Source: an uncultured Saprospiraceae bacterium
Lineage (GTDB): Bacteria; Bacteroidota; Bacteroidia; Chitinophagales; Saprospiraceae
NCBI GenBank assembly: GCA_938045585.1
Contig: CALIAU010000012.1
Coordinates: forward strand, 62,001-126,000
Length of the DNA: 64,000 nt
Direction of reading: 5' to 3'
The position numbers and the translations under genes are program-made. Below are positions 26,425 to 34,209 of the stretch, one piece after another (the first letter of the stretch is position 1; every line of letters starts with the position of its first letter). The notes beneath the pieces were generated by a model. It worked only from the letters and a program-made list of their open reading frames with translations, had not been told where the DNA came from and did no database searches.

Positions 26425-27393
26425 TTATAATTCATAACTCGTTAGATCATAATCGTAGGTGTAAAACATGCTTAATGTGAAGCCTGCTCTGGAACCCGTT
26501 GTAAAGGGTCGGGTATCGTAACTGGAACCTAATTTTATTTTAATATTATCATCTTGAACAACTTGGTTAAGTGATACTCCTGCTCCAAAAAGAATCTTCC
26601 CAGTTGTGTCAAAGCCTAGGTCTGCCTCAAAGGTTTTGTAAAAATTTCCGTTAAAGACCAAGGCTAAATGTAAGGGTTGCTCATAGGTAAACGAACTTGT
26701 CAAATACACAGAAGGAATGATGTCAGGACTGGGGGTAAATGCATAGGCATAGGCTAAGAGCAAATAGAAGTGTGTGTGCCTCTGAATCTTATAATTCGTA
26801 TTATGAATAAAATCAGCGCCAGGCACTATCTGTCTAGCAGAAAAACCTCCCAAAAACTGATGCACAATCTCCTCACTTGCAAAACCTGAAGAAAATTTAT
26901 GTCGATACATCGCGCCAGCTGAAAAATTATACTTAAATGAGGTATTATCCTCAGACTGTAACAAATTATCAGATACATCACGTGGATCAAAATTGTTCCT
27001 GCCAAATCGGGCGTAACCTACTGAAGCTCCTAATCCTCCCGACACACTACTATATTCTCTCAATTGCATTTTATATTTAAACGCACCGCCAATATTCGTC
27101 TCGCTAAAATTTGCATACTGCAGCTTATCAATATATCCTCCTACTGCCATTTTCTGAAATACAAAAGGAAAATGAAAGGAAGCATACATGTTCGTAGGAG
27201 CATTTTCTAAACCTGAGTTAATTTTATAGTAGTTGATACCCCCATTAAACAACCCGTTGGGTGAAAAGAAGGCTGGATTCCATGCGCTATAATCCTCATA
27301 TAGGGGTGTGAGTAAACTCCTTTGTTGTGTCTGCCCTTGCTGCCAAAAACCAAGTATACATAGTATTATTAAGGTTATTCCCTGCTTATTCAT
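26425..27393 (-). CDS. PorP/SprF-family outer-membrane protein
   Basis: A 322-residue beta-barrel protein of the PorP/SprF family, which supports T9SS secretion or surface anchoring of partner proteins. Signal peptide about 1-22. It shows the family start (PLYEDYSAWNPAFFSPNGLFNGGINYYK), barrel strands with alternating aromatic residues, and KIKLGSSYDTRPF near the end. Its start overlaps the end of the upstream sorting-domain gene by eight bases, so the two are made together; in Bacteroidota such adjacency usually means that this SprF-like protein serves the neighbouring type B cargo. Confidence 0.88.
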   Translation of the reverse strand: MNKQGITLIILCILGFWQQGQTQQRSLLTPLYEDYSAWNPAFFSPNGLFNGGINYYKINSGLENAPTNMYASFHFPFVFQKMAVGGYIDKLQYANFSETNIGGAFKYKMQLREYSSVSGGLGASVGYARFGRNNFDPRDVSDNLLQSEDNTSFKYNFSAGAMYRHKFSSGFASEEIVHQFLGGFSARQIVPGADFIHNTNYKIQRHTHFYLLLAYAYAFTPSPDIIPSVYLTSSFTYEQPLHLALVFNGNFYKTFEADLGFDTTGKILFGAGVSLNQVVQDDNIKIKLGSSYDTRPFTTGSRAGFTLSMFYTYDYDLTSYEL

Positions 27394-27727
27394 AGATGAT
27401 AGTTAAGCTGCGTTTAAAAATACTAGCACCTGTTCTCACTAGATAGAAATAATTACCTGCTGGAAGGGGGTTGCCACTATTATCTGTTCCTCCCCAGGTA
27501 TTTGCGTAGTTTTTGTTTTCATAAACTTTCTGTCCCCAATTATTAATAACCCTCAGTTCTGTGACCAAATTGCTGTTTAGTCCGTCTATGATAAGTAGGT
27601 CATTTTGTCCATCACCGTTTGGAGTAATTATATTGTATAGTTTGATAGAATCAATCTGAAATGCATAGGTCTTTGCACTCAGAAAAAATACACATGCTAA
27701 TAGCATTATTAAATTCTTGATAGCCAT
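27386..27727 (-). CDS. Standalone T9SS type B (gliding-motility-type) sorting domain protein
   Basis: Only 113 residues: a signal peptide (1-22) followed directly by a complete type B C-terminal sorting domain. Typical parts are YNIITPNGDGQNDLLIIDGL, ELRVINNWGQKVYENKNYAN, WGGTDNSGNPLPAGNYFYLV and KRSLTIIYE. Such domains normally end very large adhesins or enzymes; here there is no cargo. It is the first gene of a two-gene operon with PorP/SprF. It may be the remnant of a larger surface protein or a functional short partner. Confidence 0.85.
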   Translation of the reverse strand: MAIKNLIMLLACVFFLSAKTYAFQIDSIKLYNIITPNGDGQNDLLIIDGLNSNLVTELRVINNWGQKVYENKNYANTWGGTDNSGNPLPAGNYFYLVRTGASIFKRSLTIIYE

Positions 27728-27744
27728 ATAGTTATACTTAACAA

Positions 27745-27752
27745 CAAAAGTA
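27745..27752 (-). promoter_or_regulatory. Candidate -7 element for the sorting-domain/PorP operon
   Basis: On the minus strand TACTTTTG matches the Bacteroidota -7 consensus TAnnTTTG exactly and lies 17 bases before the ATG. No good -33 TTG is seen at the usual distance, so the call is weak. Confidence 0.3.
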
Positions 27753-27799
27753 AAATTCTTTGTGGTAAAAGTCTTTAAAATATTAATTTCCCTTCCTGA

Positions 27800-29128
27800 A
27801 TGAGTATTTTATCAAAAATATTCGGAAGAAATTCTAATGGAAAACTAGATCCAAAGATTGGATTTGGCAGATATAGTGATTCCTATAAAACAGATGAAAA
27901 GTATGACTTTTGGGATAAAGCCGTGACAGAGTTTGAAAACAAGCACTACCACAATTCCTACAAGCTTTTCTTTGAATATCTTAAGGATAAAGATGAAACG
28001 AACGTTTTCACAACAGATAATGGAGATTCATTAGAATTTACCATCTTCCAAGGGAGTAAAAAGATTACTGGATACACCACAGATAAACGGGTATTTGCAG
28101 AATCTAAAATTGCCCAGATTAACGATAAACACATAGGCTTTTTACGTAAACTGGTGGAGATGAATTTTAATCTGCGATTCAGTCGATATGCTTTAGATAA
28201 TGAAAATAATATCACCATGGTATTTAATTCGTTTCTACTAGATACCTCTCCATACAAATTGTACTATGCACTCAAAGAGTTATCCACCAGCTCTGATAAA
28301 CAAGATGATATTTTAATCAAAGAATTTGGCGGTCTCAAACCTATTAACACAGGACATTTAAGAGAAATAAAAAGTGATGAGAAAGCTATAAAGTATAACT
28401 ACCTCATCGCAGAAATAGAAGACAGTATTCAAGAATACGAAACGGGGAAATTAAATACTGTCAATTTCCCAGGAGGGATATCTTACTTCCTTTTATCGAA
28501 AGTATATAAACTGGATTACCTATTAAAACCTGAAGGAGAAACCATGGCACGATTTGAAAAAATTCATATGAATTTTTTCAGTAAAAACGGAAGCGGACCA
28601 CATGAAAAAAACAAACAAGTAGTCAAAGAATTAAAAAAACTTGTAAAGACAAAAAGGGAAGATTTTGATAGAGAGTTATATGAAGTACTAAGCACCTTTG
28701 GCGTAACAGCTCCTACTAGTTATAGACAATACATTACCTTCGCAGATGGAGAACTACCCAAGATGGAATGGTATACAGATAACAATCATCCCAAAATTGC
28801 AAGAGCAGTTCCAGATTACATAGTAGGGTATTCCTTGTTCAATTATGCTCTACCTGTACCTCTCAAAAAATTGCTACATGCCTATTATGAAATCATGGAA
28901 CCTACATTTTTTAAGGATCTTAAGTATGGTTTCAAACTACGTAAAGGAGAGGGCTTGCATCCACAAACAATAAAAAAACACATACAAGCTATAGCGAAGA
29001 AATACCAGCTAGAATATCCCTATTTTTCGCCCAATGTAAAGCTTCTTGACTTTACGAGTGAGGTACTCTTTAGCAAATCGTTTATTGAAATGACCCGAGA
29101 ATTAAATCTCACAAAACGATCTCGCTAA
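27800..29128 (+). CDS. Uncharacterised cytosolic protein with YbjN-like segment
   Basis: A 442-residue soluble protein without signal peptide or transmembrane segment. Residues about 70-185 share a layout with the C-terminal domain of the next gene's product: TIFQGSKKITGYTTDKRVF, a helix HIGFLRKLVEMNFNL, two strands and LYYALKELS, then DDILIKEFGGL (compare DDILINKFGAE there). This pattern is like the YbjN/type III secretion chaperone-like fold. The C-terminal 250 residues are lysine-rich and I recognise nothing in them. The stop codon overlaps the start of the protease gene (TAATG), so the two are coupled. Function unknown. Confidence 0.75.
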   Translation: MSILSKIFGRNSNGKLDPKIGFGRYSDSYKTDEKYDFWDKAVTEFENKHYHNSYKLFFEYLKDKDETNVFTTDNGDSLEFTIFQGSKKITGYTTDKRVFAESKIAQINDKHIGFLRKLVEMNFNLRFSRYALDNENNITMVFNSFLLDTSPYKLYYALKELSTSSDKQDDILIKEFGGLKPINTGHLREIKSDEKAIKYNYLIAEIEDSIQEYETGKLNTVNFPGGISYFLLSKVYKLDYLLKPEGETMARFEKIHMNFFSKNGSGPHEKNKQVVKELKKLVKTKREDFDRELYEVLSTFGVTAPTSYRQYITFADGELPKMEWYTDNNHPKIARAVPDYIVGYSLFNYALPVPLKKLLHAYYEIMEPTFFKDLKYGFKLRKGEGLHPQTIKKHIQAIAKKYQLEYPYFSPNVKLLDFTSEVLFSKSFIEMTRELNLTKRSR

Positions 29129-30252
29129 TGTCAGAAACGATGCCACTACCACTCAATGATATCATAGATCTGTATAGAGAAATCGTTATACAAATTGCCA
29201 CACCCTATAGTACTGGTACTGGATTTTACGTAAAAAAATATAATCTCATAATCACAAACGAGCATGTCATTAGAGATAATAAGACCGTGATAATTGCAAA
29301 CGAATCCTTTGACAAACGCATAGTCGATGTAGTCTATGTAGACCCCAAGCGTGATCTTGCCTTCCTTGCCGTTCCGGAAAATCTAAACATGCCAGAGGTC
29401 CAATTGCATGACAATGCGCAATTAAAACAAGGGAACAGTGTTATCGCTGTAGGTCATCCTTTTGGCTTAAAATATACAGCTACACAGGGAATAATTTCTA
29501 ATCTATTGGATCAGCACCACGATATAAACTATATCCAACATGATGCAGCTCTTAATCCAGGAAATTCAGGAGGTCCGCTTATTGATGATAGAGGAAATAT
29601 TGTAGGGATCAATACCTTTATCATTAAAGAAGGCAACAGTATCGGATTTTCCTTACCTGTGCAGCACCTCATTGAAACAATTCAGGCCTTCAAATCTGGG
29701 AATGCTGAAAAAGGGGTGCGATGTATTTCTTGCGACAATCTGGTCTTTGAAGGCGAGCAAAAGCAGGGCTTTTGTCCTCATTGTGGCTCAGAAATTACCA
29801 TGATTTCTGAAATTGAGCCCTATGAACCCGCTGGAATCAATAAAACAATTGAAGAAATGCTCAAGGAACTGGGATTTGATATCCATCTCTCTCGTAGAGG
29901 ACCCTATAACTGGGAAATTCATCAGGGTAGTGCGAAAATTAATATCTCATATTATGCTAAAACGGGGCTAATTATAGGCGATGCCCACCTATGTAGCCTG
30001 CCTAAAGATGATATTGAACGCCTATATACCTACCTTTTGCAGCGAAATTACGACTTAGAGAGTCTTACCCTTAGTGTTAAAGGAAAAGACATAGTGATTT
30101 CCCTGCTTATCTATGATCAATATTTGAATGTTGAAACGGGAAAAGAATTAATGATGCATTTGTTCGAGCAAGCCGACCATTTTGACGACATTTTGATCAA
30201 TAAATTCGGTGCTGAGAAGCAATATTCAAACAAAATCTCAGATGGCTCATAA
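29128..30252 (+). CDS. Cytosolic trypsin-like protease with zinc ribbon and YbjN-like C-terminal domain
   Basis: A 374-residue protein. Residues about 12-190 form an HtrA-like protease with intact triad: His in ITNEHVI (about 49), Asp in DPKRDLAFLAV (about 75), and Ser in NPGNSGGPL (about 149). Unlike HtrA proteins it has no signal peptide and no PDZ domain. Residues about 198-220 are a zinc-ribbon pair (CISC and CPHC). Residues about 240-365 resemble a YbjN-like fold (EIHQGSAKINISYYAKTGLI, LYTYLLQRNYDLESLTLSV, DIVISLLIYDQYLN). It is translationally coupled to the preceding gene. It may be a two-component cytosolic protein-quality or signalling system; that is inference. Confidence 0.85.
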   Translation: MSETMPLPLNDIIDLYREIVIQIATPYSTGTGFYVKKYNLIITNEHVIRDNKTVIIANESFDKRIVDVVYVDPKRDLAFLAVPENLNMPEVQLHDNAQLKQGNSVIAVGHPFGLKYTATQGIISNLLDQHHDINYIQHDAALNPGNSGGPLIDDRGNIVGINTFIIKEGNSIGFSLPVQHLIETIQAFKSGNAEKGVRCISCDNLVFEGEQKQGFCPHCGSEITMISEIEPYEPAGINKTIEEMLKELGFDIHLSRRGPYNWEIHQGSAKINISYYAKTGLIIGDAHLCSLPKDDIERLYTYLLQRNYDLESLTLSVKGKDIVISLLIYDQYLNVETGKELMMHLFEQADHFDDILINKFGAEKQYSNKISDGS

Positions 30253-30343
30253 TTAATGCCATTTTTAGCGCAGAATTGCTAACTTTAACGTTCCTTATTT
30301 GACGAATAAAAAATAAGATTTTTTTACTCAATAACATCTTATT

Positions 30344-31411
30344 ATGAATTGGAAATTACGAATTATCGTAAGTGTGATAGGAATCTTTTCTGCAGTTTCA
30401 ATGACTAAGGCTCAGGATATTCACTTTTCACAGTTTTACATGTCGCCTCTTAACCTTAACCCAGCTCTCACTGGAGTTATGAATTGTAATACAAGAATGG
30501 TGGCAAACTATAGAAATCAATGGGCAGCCGTCCTTCAGGCGAATGCATACAATACATATTCCGTATCCTATGACCAAAAAATACCTGTCGGTAGATCTGA
30601 CTATTTTGGTATTGGTGGATCATTCTGGGGAGATGTAGCTGGTGAAACCCGTTTTGGGACCATGCAAGGAAGATTATCTCTCGCCTACAGTAAACGGATG
30701 GGAGGATATAGAAAGTCCGCACATTATCTAGTGATTGGTGCAGATGCAGCAATATCTCAGAGAAGAATTAGATCCAATGACCTGAGATGGCCTTCCCAGC
30801 ATGATGGGAATGGAGGCCATGATGTAAATGCTGGTTCTGGCGACGAGACTATTATCAATGATTTTGACTTCTTATACGGTGATATCGCAGCCGGGCTACT
30901 CTGGTTTAGCGTAATCGATGAAAATAATAACTGGTACGCAGGTTTAGCAAATCATCACTTAAATCAACCAGATGTTTCTTTTTATTCTGGTGCTAACTTC
31001 GATGCAGTTAACTTATACAGTAGATTTACTTTACACGGTGGTGGACAATTTGAGCTCAAGCCTAAGTTAAGTTTATTACCAGGACTTATTCTTATGTTCC
31101 AAGGACCACACAGAGAACTTAACTTTGGTTCTAGCGTGCGTTTCGCTCTAGGAAATTCCAGAATAAATTCACAATACTGGCAGCTAGGTCTTTGGTATAG
31201 ATCTGGTACCCAAGATGAAGGAGGAATACATTCTGATGCAATGATATTCTCAACAAGATTTGACTACGAAAACTATGGTATTGGCTTTAGTTACGATTAT
31301 AATGTTTCTAAATTAAGAAATGCAGGAACAGCAAATGGTGCGTTTGAATTCTCTTTAAACTACCTCATTTGTGGACCTGAAAATCGTGCTGTATACTGTC
31401 CTAGATTCTAG
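30344..31411 (+). CDS. PorP/SprF-family outer-membrane protein
   Basis: A 355-residue member of the PorP/SprF family. Signal peptide about 1-23 (ends TKAQD). The start of the mature protein is diagnostic: DIHFSQFYMSPLNLNPALTGVM, then YRNQWAAVLQANAYNTYSVSYDQK. Barrel strands follow, ending FEFSLNYLICGP. Two cysteines near the C-terminus (ICGPENRAVYC) might form a disulfide. Family members help T9SS cargo reach or attach to the surface. No type B cargo gene is adjacent, unlike the copy at 26425-27393. It is monocistronic, followed by a strong terminator. Confidence 0.9.
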   Translation: MNWKLRIIVSVIGIFSAVSMTKAQDIHFSQFYMSPLNLNPALTGVMNCNTRMVANYRNQWAAVLQANAYNTYSVSYDQKIPVGRSDYFGIGGSFWGDVAGETRFGTMQGRLSLAYSKRMGGYRKSAHYLVIGADAAISQRRIRSNDLRWPSQHDGNGGHDVNAGSGDETIINDFDFLYGDIAAGLLWFSVIDENNNWYAGLANHHLNQPDVSFYSGANFDAVNLYSRFTLHGGGQFELKPKLSLLPGLILMFQGPHRELNFGSSVRFALGNSRINSQYWQLGLWYRSGTQDEGGIHSDAMIFSTRFDYENYGIGFSYDYNVSKLRNAGTANGAFEFSLNYLICGPENRAVYCPRF

Positions 31412-31438
31412 GTTTCGTTCTAACAATACAATCCCATG

Positions 31439-31478
31439 TCCTTGCCAAAAGATACTCGTCCTTTGGCAAGGATTTTTT
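31439..31478 (+). terminator. Rho-independent terminator after the porP/sprF-like gene
   Basis: A perfect 11-bp stem TCCTTGCCAAA / TTTGGCAAGGA (31439-31449 and 31462-31472), loop of 12, followed by six T. Confidence 0.92.
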
Positions 31479-31507
31479 ATCTAATAAACCCTTATAAACA
31501 GTAAACC

Positions 31508-31948
31508 ATGTTTGGCAAAAAAGAGACTACAACAAACAACCACGAAACGCATACACCTTCTAGCTCTAATCTTATCAATAGTCTAGTCGCAGGAACTAAT
31601 ATAGAAGGTACCATCTTTGCCAGTTCTGATATTAGAATAGATGGTACAATTACAGGCACGCTCCATTGTACAGGAAAAGTAATAATTGGTCAAGAAGGAA
31701 AAGTCGTAGGTGATATACAATGTGAGAACGCCGTAGTTGAAGGAAGTTTTGACGGAACACTTAATGTAAGCTCGACTCTCAACGTCAAAGAAACTGCCTC
31801 CATAAAAGGAGATATCAATACCAACAAACTTCTAGTACAAAATGGTGCTGTCTTCAATGTAAGTTGTAACATGGGCGGAAGTAAAATCAAAAACATTAAT
31901 GATGTTACCGCAGCAATTCCAGAAGTAGAGGTAGAAATTGCAAACTAA
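31508..31948 (+). CDS. Bactofilin (polymer-forming cytoskeletal protein)
   Basis: A 146-residue bactofilin that forms nucleotide-independent filaments at the membrane. Residues about 25-120 are the beta-helical DUF583 domain with its regular repeats: IEGTIFASSDIRIDGTITG, GKVIIGQEGKVVGDI, VVEGSFDGTLNVSSTLNV and ASIKGDINTNKLLVQNGAVF. The flanking ends are low in structure. It heads a plus-strand cluster with the AtpZ-like and AtpI-like genes (12-base gap), an order known from other Bacteroidota just before the ATP synthase operon. Confidence 0.93.
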   Translation: MFGKKETTTNNHETHTPSSSNLINSLVAGTNIEGTIFASSDIRIDGTITGTLHCTGKVIIGQEGKVVGDIQCENAVVEGSFDGTLNVSSTLNVKETASIKGDINTNKLLVQNGAVFNVSCNMGGSKIKNINDVTAAIPEVEVEIAN

Positions 31949-31959
31949 GTATTCGCCTA

Positions 31960-32169
31960 TTGCCGCAAAAAAATAACAGCTACATGAAATATATGGGAAT
32001 GGCAACTCAGCTGTTCCTCATCATGTTTATATTTCTCTATATAGGAAAATACATCGACGCTTATTTTCAATCCCCAAAACCTTACGCTACTATCTTTCTT
32101 CCAGTTATTGGCTTGTTTGTATATTTATACAAACTCGTAGTTGATCTTAGCAAGAAAGATGAGTCTTAG
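31960..32169 (+). CDS. AtpZ/AtpI-family small membrane protein
   Basis: A 69-residue protein with two transmembrane helices (about 13-30 and 40-62), in the pattern of AtpZ-type F0F1 ATP synthase accessory proteins: MATQLFLIMFIFLYIGKYIDAYF, then a PKPY turn, then LPVIGLFVYLYKLV. These proteins aid c-ring assembly or Mg2+ supply. The start is TTG at 31960 or ATG at 31984; the latter would leave 61 residues. Its end overlaps the next gene's ATG at 32159. The ATP synthase structural genes do not follow in this window. Confidence 0.8.
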   Translation: MPQKNNSYMKYMGMATQLFLIMFIFLYIGKYIDAYFQSPKPYATIFLPVIGLFVYLYKLVVDLSKKDES

Positions 32170-32539
32170 CAATTTTATAAAAGCCGTCTCTATTAGTACC
32201 ATTGCCTCTATCGCGATGTTTTACCTCATTCATCTTGCCATCCCTGTAAAAGAATACAGTGGATTTTTCTACACCACCCTCCTATTCTTCATGATCTATA
32301 CAACAACTGTATATTTCGTTGGCCATCTTAGTATAGGCTCCAAGGCAAAAAACCTATTTGTTTACCTTGTCCTTTACAATGTCTTTATAAAACTCGCCTT
32401 TGCCTTCTTGATAGTCTTCGTATATGTAAAACAATTTGGACCGGAAAGTAAATCATTCCTTATACCCTTCCTACTCGTCTATCTCATCTTTACAGCCTGC
32501 GAAACATATATTCTAGATACACAGGCACGTTCCGCTTAG
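32159..32539 (+). CDS. AtpI-like (DUF6168-type) membrane protein
   Basis: A 126-residue integral membrane protein with four predicted helices (about 10-28, 36-58, 66-92, 98-118). I chose ATG 32159 (MSLSNFIK), overlapping the AtpZ stop by eleven bases, over an upstream TTG at 32141. Position after bactofilin and AtpZ is that of the DUF6168/AtpI-like protein that precedes atpB in many Bacteroidota. Sequence similarity alone would be a weak call; context supports it. No atpB follows: a dispersed repeat and a minus-strand gene come next. Confidence 0.6.
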   Translation: MSLSNFIKAVSISTIASIAMFYLIHLAIPVKEYSGFFYTTLLFFMIYTTTVYFVGHLSIGSKAKNLFVYLVLYNVFIKLAFAFLIVFVYVKQFGPESKSFLIPFLLVYLIFTACETYILDTQARSA

Positions 32540-32570
32540 TATAGTTTTTCTTTTTATTACTTTAAGATTT

Positions 32571-32682
32571 TGGGCGTGCCCACTCCTTCGTTGCACTCAG
32601 TCAGGTCGCTCCCTTCCTTGCTCCCTATTCGGTCGGCCCCTAGCGGGTCTGGACTACGTCCACAATCCAGGCAGACTCACGC
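32571..32682. repeat. Dispersed element copy A (TGGGCGTGCC ... CTCACGC)
   Basis: A 112-bp segment starting TGGGCGTGCCCA and ending GCAGACTCACGC. It aligns almost base for base with the reverse complement of 51469-51600, except that the latter holds an extra hairpin insert of about 20 bases. It lies between the AtpI-like gene and the convergent gene at 32737-34161, and is richer in GC than its surroundings. Confidence 0.85.
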
Positions 32683-32736
32683 AAAGGCGAATTCTAACAA
32701 ACAAATAATAACTGGAAAATAATCTAAGGACTCGTC

Positions 32737-34161
32737 TTACTGCACTATTATCTCTATCAACTCACTCTTCTCTAAATCAGATCGTAATAGTATTTTCTCA
32801 CGACCACCCCCGGGTGCGAGATAAGAAATTCCTATTGTGTTGGGAGGACGTCGTCCTAGATTTTCAGCATGTAGTAAGAGGTAATTCTTACCATTCGGAT
32901 TAAGCTTAAGTTTCAATTTTTTTGGACTCGCCTCCAAAGAATGATTTTGTAAAACCCATTCCCCATTAAAACTTATGGAAACAATGTCACCATCCAGCAA
33001 TAAATGATCATAGAGGTTGACTGTCAATTCTGTTTTGTCCGTATAAACCGTATGATCACTAGCGATAACTTCTCGTTCTTCAAAGACTGTCGGAATTTCA
33101 CTCACTACCGCAACAGGTGTAGCTGCTTCAGTGCTTGTCTCTACCTCTGGAACCTCTGCTAAGATCGAAACCTTCTCTTTTCTTTCAGGATAGATAACTT
33201 TAAAGTAGTGCGGAATTTCTAAAAACATAGGATAGGGCGAATTCGATGTCTTCATAAATTCATTCATCTCATAAATCATTCCTATGCCAGAGTAATTTGC
33301 CTTATGGAGTAGTTTGTAATTATGATAATAATAAAACTTACCATACAGGGTATGCTCCTTTGGGATATCAGAACTTGTAAGATAAGCCTGCACTAGACTT
33401 ACTATATCCTTAGCCTTTTTAATGATGTTCTTGTTAGCTGTTAGCAAAGTTTTATTTGTTCGGCCAGAAACATATGATTCTAATTCAGCAATTGCAGCCT
33501 GGAAATTACGCAGATGCCCATCCATGCCATAGTCCTTATTCTTTTTGACCTCCATCATGATTATATTCAAGGGGTCATACAATCGAGAATATATATCGAA
33601 CAAGCGTTTTTGATTAGGTCCTGCAGAAATCTTATTTGCATAGTCTGCACGCAAGGAACTAATGTAGGCGCGTTCACCATAGTAGTTCTCATATTTCTGT
33701 TCACAGCTTTGCAGCATTTCATATACCGTTCCCAGTTTCTCTGGAGAATTCAGATCATTACTACTTATATAGTCAGCCACAGAGAAACGCAGACCATTTA
33801 TATCCGAACAAATCGTTTTTAAACGCTGTAAGGATTGTTTCATTTCCATACTCGCAGGCAGTGTAATTTCTTTATAAATTGTATTGGGCGCCTTACGTCT
33901 ATAGAATTCTAACTTTGGATCTTCAAATATATCTTGGGGCAGATCACCGTTTCCAAATGCATTCAGTTTGTATCCTTCTAAATCAACATATTTATTTATA
34001 TCCTGATTATTTAACTCCAATAATCTGTGGATTATAAACATGCCGTGTATGGTTTCATTTGTATACTCCACCGCATTGTTTATTTGCTTTAACTCTTGCC
34101 CATAAGACGTAGAACTAAAACATATAAAACACAAACACCAAACAATTGTCTTTATCCTCAT
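32737..34161 (-). CDS. Exported protein of unknown function
   Basis: From ATG 34161 the product is 474 residues with a good signal peptide (MRIKTIVWCLCFICFSS, cut after SYGQ); an ATG 39 bases upstream would put a charged stretch in front. The middle (about 20-335) is helical and tyrosine-rich, with no motif I know. The last ~95 residues are beta-rich (LTVNLYDHLLLDGDIVSISFNG, KKLKLKLNPNGKNYLLLHAENLG, ENLGRRPPNTIGISY) and resemble a domain found at the end of other Bacteroidota secreted proteins. It lies ten bases or more downstream of mnmG on the same strand and may share its transcript. Confidence 0.7.
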   Translation of the reverse strand: MRIKTIVWCLCFICFSSTSYGQELKQINNAVEYTNETIHGMFIIHRLLELNNQDINKYVDLEGYKLNAFGNGDLPQDIFEDPKLEFYRRKAPNTIYKEITLPASMEMKQSLQRLKTICSDINGLRFSVADYISSNDLNSPEKLGTVYEMLQSCEQKYENYYGERAYISSLRADYANKISAGPNQKRLFDIYSRLYDPLNIIMMEVKKNKDYGMDGHLRNFQAAIAELESYVSGRTNKTLLTANKNIIKKAKDIVSLVQAYLTSSDIPKEHTLYGKFYYYHNYKLLHKANYSGIGMIYEMNEFMKTSNSPYPMFLEIPHYFKVIYPERKEKVSILAEVPEVETSTEAATPVAVVSEIPTVFEEREVIASDHTVYTDKTELTVNLYDHLLLDGDIVSISFNGEWVLQNHSLEASPKKLKLKLNPNGKNYLLLHAENLGRRPPNTIGISYLAPGGGREKILLRSDLEKSELIEIIVQ

Positions 34162-34209
34162 AATGCTAAGAACGTTGAAATGTATCAGAATAGTTCTCAT
34201 TTACTAAAT

